DNA of 6,521 nt from an uncultured Oscillospiraceae bacterium (GCA_949093475.1 CARXAY010000075.1:1-6521); one strand, 5' to 3'. Shown: positions 1 through 6,219, counted from the stretch's first letter. Program-made: numbers and translations. The notes: generated from the sequence alone by a model not told the origin.

Positions 1-1
1 G

Positions 2-1435
2 GAGTACACCTTCAATCTGGTCAACCAGTATAACGACCCCGTCTCCTCCCGGGACGCCGTTACCGTGGAGTGGAGCTTCAACAACAACAAAAACAGCTTC
101 CTCTCCATTACTAAGACCACCGACAACCGGGGCTATCCCGCCGTCAAGCTGCGGATCAACAACCCCGGCAAGGATCTGCGCGCCACCTGCACCCTCACCG
201 CCACCATCATCTTCCCCTCCGCGCAGACCTCCTCCGGCAAGGCGCAGGTCTACTGCAACCTGCCCATCACCGTCACCGTGGGTAACCCGCCCTCCGGCGG
301 CGGCGGTCTGGGCGGCGATATCATTGAAGATGTGGTCACCGCCTCCACCGTGACCCCCTCCACCAACAAAACAGGCACAACGGGAAGCGTCACCCTCGGT
401 CAGGCGGACATCGACACCCTCACCAAAACCACCGCCACCGGGACGCTTACCATCGCCCCCAAAAACACCAGCGGCCTGACCTCCATCACCGTCACCTTCC
501 CCGGCTCGCTGGCCAAGGCCCTCCGGGACAAGACCCAAAACAACTCCCTGCGGATCCAGACCGCCCTTGGTACGGTGACCATCCCCAGAGCCACCCTTGA
601 CGAGTTCTCCGGCAACGGCAACGCCTCGGTCATCATTGTCAATCAGGACAATACCCTGTCCGTTTCCTTCCGCCGCAACAGCTCCGCCTCTAACATTACC
701 AGTTTCTCCTCCGGCCGCACCGTGACCCTCACCGCCCCCGTCAAGGGCGAGGTGGTCACCGCCGTCAGCGGCGCTGTCTCCGCCGACGTTCTCCAGAAAT
801 CGGTGATCAACAACGGCTCTCTCTCCGTCACCGTCACCGGAACCGCCTCCCTGACCTTGGGTGCAAAGCCCCAGACCCAAGGCAAGGTGTTCTCCGACAC
901 CTATAACCACTGGGCCAAGGACGCGGTGAACTTCGTGGTGGAGCGCGGCCTGTTCCAAGGCACGGCGGAGACCACCTTCTCCCCCAACGGCGACATGACC
1001 CGCAGCATGGTGGTCACCGTCCTCCACCGTCTGGAAAACACCCCCTCCTCCAACGCCTCCAACATCTTCCTTGACGTACCCGGCAACACTTGGTACACCG
1101 ACGCTGTGGTCTGGGCCAACGCCCACGGCATCGTTCAAGGCAACGGCAGCAGCTTCCTCCCCAACGATCCCGTCACTCGCGAGCAGCTTGCCACCATTCT
1201 CTTCCGCTACATGAAGGAGGAAGGCAAAAACACCTCCCAGCGCAGTGACCTCGCCTCCTTCTCCGACCGGGCCAAGGTCTCCTCTTGGGCGCAGGAGGCC
1301 ATGGAATGGGCCGTAGCCACCGGCCTGATCACCGGCAAGGGCGGCGGCATCCTCGACCCGCAAGGACAAGCCACCCGCGCAGAGGTCGCCACCATGCTGG
1401 AGCGGCTGGTACGTACCCTGAACCCCTCGGCTTGA
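2..1435 (+). CDS. SLH-domain cell-surface protein, 3' part (5' end outside window)
   Basis: The frame is open from base 2 to the TGA at 1433-1435 (477 residues visible). The GTG at 65 is an internal Val codon, not a start: the codons before it keep the same secreted-protein character and no Shine-Dalgarno precedes it. Visible residues 1-95 are Thr/Asn-rich and beta-like. A glycine hinge (PPSGGGGLGGD) follows at about 96-106, then a second beta-rich region at about 107-294 that contains an LGTVTIPRATL stretch typical of clostridial SLH proteins. Three SLH domains sit at about 296-346, 356-404 and 420-470, each with the family's TR motif (MTRSM at 332, VTREQ at 391, ATRAE at 457). SLH triplets are known to bind pyruvylated secondary cell-wall polymer, so the protein is probably non-covalently anchored on the outer surface. 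Function beyond anchoring is not recognisable. It lies 21 nt upstream of a secreted subtilase on the same strand, probably cotranscribed. Confidence 0.93.
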   Translation, partial: EYTFNLVNQYNDPVSSRDAVTVEWSFNNNKNSFLSITKTTDNRGYPAVKLRINNPGKDLRATCTLTATIIFPSAQTSSGKAQVYCNLPITVTVGNPPSGGGGLGGDIIEDVVTASTVTPSTNKTGTTGSVTLGQADIDTLTKTTATGTLTIAPKNTSGLTSITVTFPGSLAKALRDKTQNNSLRIQTALGTVTIPRATLDEFSGNGNASVIIVNQDNTLSVSFRRNSSASNITSFSSGRTVTLTAPVKGEVVTAVSGAVSADVLQKSVINNGSLSVTVTGTASLTLGAKPQTQGKVFSDTYNHWAKDAVNFVVERGLFQGTAETTFSPNGDMTRSMVVTVLHRLENTPSSNASNIFLDVPGNTWYTDAVVWANAHGIVQGNGSSFLPNDPVTREQLATILFRYMKEEGKNTSQRSDLASFSDRAKVSSWAQEAMEWAVATGLITGKGGGILDPQGQATRAEVATMLERLVRTLNPSA

Positions 1436-1440
1436 TGAGA

Positions 1441-1446
1441 AAGGAG
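1441..1446 (+). promoter_or_regulatory. Shine-Dalgarno of the subtilase gene
   Basis: AAGGAG (within AAAGGAGTG) ends 10 nt before the ATG at 1457 and starts 5 nt after the TGA of the SLH gene. It fixes the subtilase start at 1457, where a classical signal peptide begins, and supports translation from a shared message with the upstream gene. No promoter-like sequence fits in the 21-nt gap. Confidence 0.85.
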
Positions 1447-1456
1447 TGAACCGTCT

Positions 1457-3082
1457 ATGAAACGCATTTTGAAGGCTCTGGGCGCTTTTGCCCTCTCCCT
1501 GACATTTGTCCTGTCTATGGCTTCCATGCCCGTCAGCGCGGCGGAAAGCGCCCTTAGCGGCGATTCTGAGACCTCCTCGGGCTACATCGTCGTTCTCAAC
1601 GCCCCTCCGGCCTCTCCCTTCTCCTTCGATCCTCTGGCCGCCGCCACCCTCATGGACGCCGAGGACGAGCGGGAGGAGCTGTTCCCTCTGGCCAAGGACT
1701 GGAACATCTACATAGCCGGCTCTCTTGAGGAGGTGCAAAGTCTGGTCTATTCCGGTCAGGTCGCGGTGTTAGAACCGGACTACGAAGCGGAGCTTTTCGA
1801 CCTCGACCTCGCCAACCCCGACGACCCCATGCTGGCGCAGCAGGTCAACCTCATCGGGAACAACGGCGTCGCCGTCCGCTCGGCGTGGGAGGCCGGGCTG
1901 ACCGGAGAGGGCGTCACCGTCGCCGTCATTGACTCCGGCATCAACGACACCCACGAAGACGCTCCCCTGAAGATCGGCCGCGGCCGCTATTTTTACTACC
2001 GGGAAGAAGCGGACGGTCGCTATGAGCTGGACGGCAAACGGTACGGCTATTACAGCAGCAACAACTATGTGGACGATGTAAGCCACGGCTCTATGGTCTG
2101 CGGCATCATCGCCGCCGCCAGCGGCAACGGCAAGGGCGTGTCCTCCATCGCGCCGGGCGCGACCATCCTTCCCATCCGCTGTTTTACCAAAACCAAGGGC
2201 CACTTGGGCGGCCGCGTCTCCAACCTCATCAGCGGCCTGAACTTCGCCGTGGAAAACGGCGCGGACATCATCAACATGAGCTGGGGCGTCACCACGCCGT
2301 CCTCCTCCCTCCAGACCGCCGTTGACGCCGCCTACCGCGCCGGCTGTATCCTCATCGCCGCCTCCGGAAACGACGGTGCGGCTGCCAGCACTATCACCCG
2401 CTACCCCGCCGCTTGGGACAACGTCATCAGCGTGGGCGCCACCGATGAGCTGGGCCGCCTCCCCTATTACTCTCAGCGGACAAAAACCGTCGATGTCTGC
2501 GCCCCCGGCGGTTCTTCCGCCCAGCGCATCGTCTCTACGGGCTACAGCTCCTCCTCCCATTACGACACCAAGATCGGTACTTCCTTTTCCGCCCCCGCCG
2601 TGTCCGCCGCCGCCGCCCTTTTGCTTCAGGCCGACCCCACCATGACGCAGGGCGACTTCCTCACCCTGCTCCAAGCCACCTCCCATGAGGTCACGCAGGC
2701 CGTGGACAGTTCCGGCAGGGTGACCGAAACCGGCGCGGCCTACTCCGGCGCGGGCCGCATGGACATTCAGGCCCTTCTGGACGAGGTGGGCTATGCCGGC
2801 TGCACCGCCAAGCGCACCCAAGACGGCTGTGAGGTCTACGCCGCCTACCACCCCACCAAGGACAGCAGCGTAGACCGTCTGATCGCCATGGTGGGCGGCT
2901 ACAACGCCAAGGGCCATCTGGTGGAAAGCCACAGCGATACTCTGAACAAGACCCAATACAACAACTGCGCCAAGGCGTTCACCTTCTCCGATCCCACCAT
3001 TACGGAGTTCCGCACCTTTTACCTTGACGACACCACCTTCGCCGCCCTCACCCAGCCCGTTATCCCGCTGTTAGGCGGCTGA
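1457..3082 (+). CDS. Secreted subtilisin-like serine protease (peptidase family S8)
   Basis: A 541-residue preproprotease. Residues 1-28 form a signal peptide (basic MKR start, hydrophobic core, probable cleavage VSA|AE after A28). Residues about 41-117 resemble an inhibitor I9 propeptide (starts SGYIVVL, ends VLEPDYEAELF). The catalytic domain spans about 120-443: D159 in AVIDSG, H210 in VSHGSMVCG, oxyanion N305 in AASGNDG and S376 in GTSFSAP, so all residues needed for activity are present. D159 and H210 are 51 residues apart, against 32 in subtilisin; the extra sequence is a Tyr-rich stretch at 178-204. Residues about 444-541 form a beta-rich C-terminal module (RLIAMVGGYNAKG, later FRTFYLDD) of a type often appended to secreted Clostridia proteins. 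No SLH domain, LPXTG motif or C-terminal membrane segment is seen, so release or non-covalent retention is likely. Seven Cys remain after the signal peptide, an odd number for an exported protein. Substrate unknown. A terminator starts 10 nt after the stop. Confidence 0.95.
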   Translation: MKRILKALGAFALSLTFVLSMASMPVSAAESALSGDSETSSGYIVVLNAPPASPFSFDPLAAATLMDAEDEREELFPLAKDWNIYIAGSLEEVQSLVYSGQVAVLEPDYEAELFDLDLANPDDPMLAQQVNLIGNNGVAVRSAWEAGLTGEGVTVAVIDSGINDTHEDAPLKIGRGRYFYYREEADGRYELDGKRYGYYSSNNYVDDVSHGSMVCGIIAAASGNGKGVSSIAPGATILPIRCFTKTKGHLGGRVSNLISGLNFAVENGADIINMSWGVTTPSSSLQTAVDAAYRAGCILIAASGNDGAAASTITRYPAAWDNVISVGATDELGRLPYYSQRTKTVDVCAPGGSSAQRIVSTGYSSSSHYDTKIGTSFSAPAVSAAAALLLQADPTMTQGDFLTLLQATSHEVTQAVDSSGRVTETGAAYSGAGRMDIQALLDEVGYAGCTAKRTQDGCEVYAAYHPTKDSSVDRLIAMVGGYNAKGHLVESHSDTLNKTQYNNCAKAFTFSDPTITEFRTFYLDDTTFAALTQPVIPLLGG

Positions 3083-3091
3083 ACAAGGCAT

Positions 3092-3127
3092 AAAAAATCC
3101 CCACCCGGTTTCGGGTGGGGATTTTTG
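3092..3127. terminator. Bidirectional intrinsic terminator between convergent units
   Basis: A perfect 15-bp stem pairs 3093-3107 with 3112-3126 around a GTTT loop (3108-3111). The core is CCCCACCCG/CGGGTGGGG. The stem base is A5 on the left and T5 on the right, with a further TTT at 3128-3130. Read on plus it ends the SLH-subtilase unit 10 nt after the subtilase stop. Read on minus the same hairpin is followed by T residues (complement of 3092-3097), so it can also end the alpha operon, whose last gene stops at 3301. Confidence 0.92.
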
Positions 3128-3174
3128 TTTTATGCAGGTTTGATGGGGTTAACTGTCACGTTCCGTGCCCTTAT

Positions 3175-3285
3175 TGGCTCCTTTTGAAAGGAGCTGTCAG
3201 CCGAAGGCTGACTGAGGATTGTCCAATGTCGCTCAATCCCCCGTCATTTGCTTCGCAAATGCCACCCCCTTTCCAAAGGGGGCTT
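3175..3285. repeat. Two inverted copies of a double-hairpin unit (dispersed-repeat-like element)
   Basis: Four hairpins are packed into about 110 bp: A 3177-3194 (GCTCCTTT/AAAGGAGC), B 3196-3212 (GTCAGCC-GAA-GGCTGAC), C 3245-3261 (CATTTGC-TTC-GCAAATG) and D 3265-3282 (CCCCCTTT-CC-AAAGGGGG). The reverse complement of the C+D half lines up with the A+B half: a stem with a CTTT/AAAG core, a short spacer, a stem with a GAA loop, then a G-rich run ending in ATTG. The two halves are thus inverted copies of one unit, diverged in stem sequence with pairing kept. The inner ends also pair (GGATTG 3216-3221 with CAATCC 3234-3239). From memory, similar double-hairpin intergenic repeats occur in many gut Clostridia. 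No coding sequence is seen. In the minus-strand transcript it forms the 3' untranslated region of rplQ. Confidence 0.75.
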
Positions 3286-3300
3286 CGGGCAAGGTGTTTC

Positions 3301-3639
3301 TTAAATCAACTCCACGATCGCCATCTCCGCGGCGTCGCCGCGGCGGGGGCCGGTGCGAACCACGCGGGTGTAGCCGCCGTCGCGGCTTCCATACTTCTGG
3401 GCGACCTCGCCAAAGAGCTTGTGAGCCACGTCCTCCTTGGTGAGGAAGCTCACCGCCTGACGGTAGGAGGCCAGATCGTTCTTCTTGGCCAGAGTGATCA
3501 TCTTCTCCGCCATGGGCGCTACTTCCTTGGCGCGGGTGACGGTGGTCTCCAGCTTGCCCTTCTCCAGCAGATCGGTGGTCAGCTGGCGCAGCATGGCCAT
3601 TCTCTGGTCGGTGGGCTTGCCGAGTTTACGCATAGGCAT
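3301..3639 (-). CDS. rplQ: 50S ribosomal protein L17 (bL17)
   Basis: A 112-residue basic protein of the usual bL17 length. It has the N-terminal RKLGKPTDQRMAMLR signature, a helical LLEKGKLETTVTRAKEV segment and a C-terminal GGYTRVVRTGPRRGDAAEMA block, all diagnostic. L17 binds 23S rRNA near the peptide exit tunnel. Two ATGs are close together (M1 and M3). The GGAGGTG at 3646-3652 is well placed for the first, and I chose that. The TAA is at 3301-3303. It is the last gene of the alpha operon, 27 nt after rpoA. In many Firmicutes ecfA1/ecfA2/ecfT, truA, rplM and rpsI follow; here a hairpin-rich 3' region and a terminator come instead. Confidence 0.98.
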   Translation of the reverse strand: MPMRKLGKPTDQRMAMLRQLTTDLLEKGKLETTVTRAKEVAPMAEKMITLAKKNDLASYRQAVSFLTKEDVAHKLFGEVAQKYGSRDGGYTRVVRTGPRRGDAAEMAIVELI

Positions 3640-3645
3640 TTTTTA

Positions 3646-3652
3646 CACCTCC
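3646..3652 (-). promoter_or_regulatory. Shine-Dalgarno of rplQ
   Basis: The minus strand reads GGAGGTG, leaving 6 nt before the ATG at 3639 (8 nt counted from GGAGG). This spacing favours the upstream ATG (protein start MPMRK) over the one two codons further in. Confidence 0.85.
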
Positions 3653-3666
3653 AATGTTGGGGAAAA

Positions 3667-4614
3667 TCAGTTTTCTTCGCTGGCAAGGGACAACCCCATC
3701 ATCGCCAGCTTGTTCATGACCTCTTCCAGAGACTTGCGGCCCAGATTGCGCACCTTCATCATCTCGTCCTCGGTCTTGGAGATCAAGTCCTCGACGGTGT
3801 TGATGTTGGCCCGCTTCAGGCAGTTGAAGCTGCGGACGCTGAGATCCAGCTCCTCAATGGTCAGCTCCAGCACCTTGTCCCGCTGGGCCTCGGACTTCTC
3901 CACCACAGTGGAACGGCTGCCCATGGTCTCGGAGAGATCGGTAAAGAGCATGAAGTGGTCGCACAGGATGCGCGCGCCCAGACTCACCGCGTCCCGCGCG
4001 GAGATCACGCCGTTCGTCCAAACCTCCAGCGTGAGCTTGTCAAAGTCGGTGGCGTCGCCTACGCGGGTGTTTTCCACGGTGTAGTTCACCTTTTTCACCG
4101 GGGTATACACCGAATCCACCGGGATCACCCCGATGATGGCCTGCTGGGGCTTGTTGCGGTCGGCGGGGACATAGCCCCGGCCATGGGAGAGCATCAGCTC
4201 CATGTTCAGGCTGGCGTCCGGCCCAAGGGTGGCGATGTGAAGCTCCGGGTTCAGGATCTCCACCTCGCCGTCGGCCTTGATGTCCCCGGCGGTGACCTCG
4301 CCCTCGCCGTTGGCCTCAATATAGACGGTCTTTGCGCCTTCGCTGTACAGCTTGGCGATGATGCCCTTCACGTTCAAAACGATCTCGGTCACGTCCTCCT
4401 TCACACCGGGAATGGTGGAGAACTCATGCTGGACACCGGCGATCTTGATGGAGGTCACCGCCGTGCCGGGCAGAGAAGACAAGAGGATGCGCCGCATGGA
4501 ATTGCCCAAGGTCGTGCCGTAGCCGCGCTCCAGCGGCTCGACCACATACTTGCCGTGGAATTCCTCGCCGGGGTTTTCGATACACTCGATGCGGGGCTTT
4601 TCGATTTCTACCAT
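3667..4614 (-). CDS. rpoA: DNA-directed RNA polymerase subunit alpha
   Basis: A full-length alpha subunit of 315 residues. The N-terminal domain (about 1-230) carries the dimerisation and core-assembly block at 30-52 (RGYGTTLGNSMRRILLSSLP), used to nucleate the alpha2-beta-beta' enzyme. A short linker with acidic and basic residues leads to the C-terminal domain (about 246-311). There RSFNCLK puts R261, N264 and C265 at the places of E. coli R265, N268 and C269, and NLGRKS gives N290, G292, K294 and S295, so the surface that contacts UP-element DNA and activators is kept. The start is the ATG at 4614, with AAAGGAGGG (GGAGGG at 4625-4630) 10 nt upstream. It stops with TGA at 3667. The 55-nt gap to rpsD is the widest in the unit after the infA-rpmJ gap; I see no convincing promoter in it. 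Nothing unusual in sequence. Confidence 0.99.
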   Translation of the reverse strand: MVEIEKPRIECIENPGEEFHGKYVVEPLERGYGTTLGNSMRRILLSSLPGTAVTSIKIAGVQHEFSTIPGVKEDVTEIVLNVKGIIAKLYSEGAKTVYIEANGEGEVTAGDIKADGEVEILNPELHIATLGPDASLNMELMLSHGRGYVPADRNKPQQAIIGVIPVDSVYTPVKKVNYTVENTRVGDATDFDKLTLEVWTNGVISARDAVSLGARILCDHFMLFTDLSETMGSRSTVVEKSEAQRDKVLELTIEELDLSVRSFNCLKRANINTVEDLISKTEDEMMKVRNLGRKSLEEVMNKLAMMGLSLASEEN

Positions 4615-4669
4615 ATGGTATTGACCCTCCTTTTTCCGTTGTTGGATAGACTGAAACGAGGGGAGCCGA

Positions 4670-5272
4670 TTACTTGGAGTAGAGCTCGACGATCAGATGC
4701 TCCTCAACAGGCATATCAATGTCCTCGCGCTCCGGCATCTGGAGAACTGTGCCCTTCAGGGCGTTCTTCTCGCGGCTCAGCCACTTGGGGGTCGCGAAAA
4801 TGGGGGCGTCCTCGCCGGTGAAACGCTTAAAGCGAATGCTGTCGCGGCTCTTCTCCCGAACCTCGATCACATCTCCGGGCTTGACCAAGTAGGAGGGGAT
4901 ATTCACCTTGCGGCCGTTGACGGAGAAGTGGCCGTGGTTGACGCTCTGACGGGCCTCGCGGCGGGTCATGGCGAAGCCCAGACGGTACACCACGTTGTCC
5001 AGACGGCGCTCGATGGTGGTGAGCAGCAGCTCGCCCGTCTTGCCCTCCATGCGGGCGGCCTTCTCATAGTAGGAGCGGAACTGCTTCTCCATGATGCCGT
5101 AGACGAACTTGACCTTCTGCTTCTCGTTCATCTGCATGGCGTACTCGCTCTGCTTGCGGCGCATCTGGCCCTTGGGATTGCGGTTGGTCTGCTTCTTGGC
5201 GTAACCCATGGCGGCGGGAGAGACGTTCAGCGCCTTGCAGCGCTTGGCCACCGGTTGCATATTCTTAGCCAT
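4670..5272 (-). CDS. rpsD: 30S ribosomal protein S4 (uS4), zinc-independent form
   Basis: A 200-residue S4. The N-terminal region (PVAKRCKALNVSP) has only one Cys (C12), so the four-Cys zinc site of 'C+' S4 proteins is absent and this is a 'C-' form. The RNPKGQMRRKQSEYAMQ and KFVYGIMEKQFRSYYEKA blocks follow, then the RNA-binding S4 domain at about 92-155 (RRLDNVVYRLGFAMTRREARQ, HGHFSVNGRKVNIPSY, LVKPGD; about 20 residues each at most), and a conserved end (HLIVELYSK). S4 is a primary 16S rRNA binder, acts in decoding fidelity, and in several bacteria represses its own operon. The start at 5272 is supported by AAGGAGGA (5281-5288) 8 nt upstream. It lies 21 nt after rpsK, as in most bacteria; B. 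subtilis is an exception with rpsD elsewhere. Confidence 0.98.
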   Translation of the reverse strand: MAKNMQPVAKRCKALNVSPAAMGYAKKQTNRNPKGQMRRKQSEYAMQMNEKQKVKFVYGIMEKQFRSYYEKAARMEGKTGELLLTTIERRLDNVVYRLGFAMTRREARQSVNHGHFSVNGRKVNIPSYLVKPGDVIEVREKSRDSIRFKRFTGEDAPIFATPKWLSREKNALKGTVLQMPEREDIDMPVEEHLIVELYSK

Positions 5273-5293
5273 TTTCCTCTTCCTCCTTCCAAA

Positions 5294-5698
5294 TTACACC
5301 CGGCGCCGCTTCGGGGGGCGGCAGCCGTTGTGGGGGATGGGGGTCACGTCCTTGATAAGGGTGACCTCCAGACCCACTGCCTGCAGGGCGCGGATCGCGG
5401 CCTCACGGCCCTGACCGGGGCCCTTGACAAAGACCTCGACGCTCTTCAGGCCATGCTCCATGGCGGCCTTGGCGGCGGTCTCCGCAGCGGTCTGCGCGGC
5501 GAAGGGGGTGGACTTGCGGGAGCCCCGGAAGCCCATCTCGCCGGAGGAGGCCCAAGAGATGGCGTTGCCCTGCGTGTCGGTCACAGTGACCATGGTGTTG
5601 TTGAAGGAAGAGCGGATATGCACGGCGCCCTTCTCGATGTTCTTGCGTTCGCGGCGGCGACGGGTGGTCGTCTTCTTGCCTTTGGTAGTTGCTGCCAT
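5294..5698 (-). CDS. rpsK: 30S ribosomal protein S11 (uS11)
   Basis: A 134-residue S11 of normal length. The basic N-terminal tail (KGKKTTTRRRRERK) is followed by the family core: GAVHIRSSFNNTMVTVTD, GFRGSRKSTPFAAQ, VFVKGPGQGREAAIRAL and the near-invariant end TPIPHNGCRPPKRRRV. S11 sits on the 30S platform next to S7 and S18 near the E site. The start is the ATG at 5698; its Shine-Dalgarno overlaps the stop codon of rpsM 15 nt upstream. The stop is TAA at 5294-5296. Confidence 0.99.
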   Translation of the reverse strand: MAATTKGKKTTTRRRRERKNIEKGAVHIRSSFNNTMVTVTDTQGNAISWASSGEMGFRGSRKSTPFAAQTAAETAAKAAMEHGLKSVEVFVKGPGQGREAAIRALQAVGLEVTLIKDVTPIPHNGCRPPKRRRV

Positions 5699-5706
5699 AA
5701 TTCTCT

Positions 5707-5715
5707 TCCCTCCTT
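5707..5715 (-). promoter_or_regulatory. Shine-Dalgarno of rpsK overlapping the rpsM stop codon
   Basis: The minus strand reads TAAGGAGGGA across 5716-5707. The TAA that ends rpsM shares its last two bases with the AAGGAGG of rpsK, so ribosomes finishing S13 stop directly on the S11 initiation site. This layout favours translational coupling and equal output of the two proteins. Confidence 0.85.
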
Positions 5716-6082
5716 ACTTCTTCTTGTTGGCGACGGTGCGCTTCGGCCCTTTGCGGGTGCGGGCGTTGGTCTTGGAACGCTGACCGCGCACAGGGAGGCC
5801 CTTACGATGGCGGATGCCACGGTAGCAGCCGATCTCAGTCAGCCGCTTGATATCCAGCGCCACGTTGCGGCGCAGGTCGCCTTCCACGGTGTAATCCCGC
5901 GCGATCTCCTCGCGCAGCGCCGCTTCCTGATCTTCGGTCAGATCCTTCACCCGCGTGTCGGGGTTGATGCCCGTGGCGGCAAGGATCTTGTTGGCGCTGG
6001 TGCGCCCAATGCCGAAAATGTAGGTGAGACCGATCTCCACCCGCTTGTCCTTCGGCAAGTCAATACCGGCAATACGTGCCAT
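5714..6082 (-). CDS. rpsM: 30S ribosomal protein S13 (uS13)
   Basis: A 122-residue S13. It starts MARIAGIDLPKDKRVEI, has the helix-hairpin-helix segment YIFGIGRTSANKIL, the IKRLTEIGCYRGIRHRKGLPVRGQ region (parts quoted) and the basic tail TNARTRKGPKR ending NKKK that reaches toward tRNA. S13 forms head bridges to the 50S subunit and contacts P-site tRNA. The start ATG at 6082 has GGGAGGT at 6093-6099 upstream. The gap from rpmJ is only 18 nt. That leaves no room for a leader such as the E. coli S4-binding pseudoknot before rpsM, unless it overlaps rpmJ. Confidence 0.99.
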   Translation of the reverse strand: MARIAGIDLPKDKRVEIGLTYIFGIGRTSANKILAATGINPDTRVKDLTEDQEAALREEIARDYTVEGDLRRNVALDIKRLTEIGCYRGIRHRKGLPVRGQRSKTNARTRKGPKRTVANKKK

Positions 6083-6100
6083 TTTCTACTGCACCTCCCT

Positions 6101-6214
6101 TTAACCTTGTCTCTGCTTGTGCTTGGGGTTTTCGCAAATGACCATAACTTTGCCCTTGCGCTTGATGATCTTGCACTTCTCGCACATGGGCTTCACAGAC
6201 GGTCTGACTTTCAT
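6101..6214 (-). CDS. rpmJ: 50S ribosomal protein L36 (bL36), zinc-ribbon form
   Basis: A 37-residue protein, exactly the usual bL36 length. It reads MKVRPSVKPMCEKCK, then IIKRKGKVMVICENPKHKQ, ending RQG and TAA at 6101-6103. The zinc ligands C11, C14, C27 and H32 are all present, so this is the zinc-binding 'C+' type. L36 is the smallest large-subunit protein and binds 23S rRNA close to the L7/L12 stalk base. The start at 6214 is fixed by AAGGAGGT at 6220-6227, 5 nt upstream. It has the infA-rpmJ-rpsM position standard in Firmicutes. Confidence 0.98.
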   Translation of the reverse strand: MKVRPSVKPMCEKCKIIKRKGKVMVICENPKHKQRQG

Positions 6215-6219
6215 GAGAA

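Noticed and set aside
65..67. GTG as the start codon of the SLH gene
   Set aside because: The frame is open upstream to the window edge with similar protein character, no Shine-Dalgarno precedes it and no signal peptide follows it.
1769..2956. Minus-strand open frame (395 codons) opposite the subtilase
   Set aside because: Gly/Val/Ala/His-rich shadow of a gene whose catalytic motifs are all intact on the plus strand; no ribosome-binding site.
3265..3282. Hairpin D (CCCCCTTT/AAAGGGGG) as the rplQ terminator
   Set aside because: No T-run follows it on either strand; the stem at 3092-3127 is a far better terminator for both directions.
3284..3294. 11-bp direct repeat TTCGGGCAAGG, also at 6258-6268
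   Set aside because: Several 11-bp matches are expected by chance in 6.5 kb; the flanks do not extend the match, so it is not an attachment-site or insertion pair.
4609..4620. Perfect 12-bp palindrome (TACCATATGGTA) across the rpoA start codon
   Set aside because: About one or two perfect 12-bp palindromes are expected by chance in a window of this size; as RNA it gives only a 4-bp stem.
4615..4669. Internal promoter for rpoA in the 55-nt gap after rpsD
   Set aside because: I could not find a -10/-35 pair with acceptable spacing; the gap holds only the strong rpoA Shine-Dalgarno.
3115..4821. Long plus-strand open frame (568 codons) opposite rplQ and rpoA
   Set aside because: It is antisense to two unmistakable conserved genes, is His/Gly/Leu/Val-rich as expected from the complement of G/C-ending codons, begins inside the terminator and has no Shine-Dalgarno.
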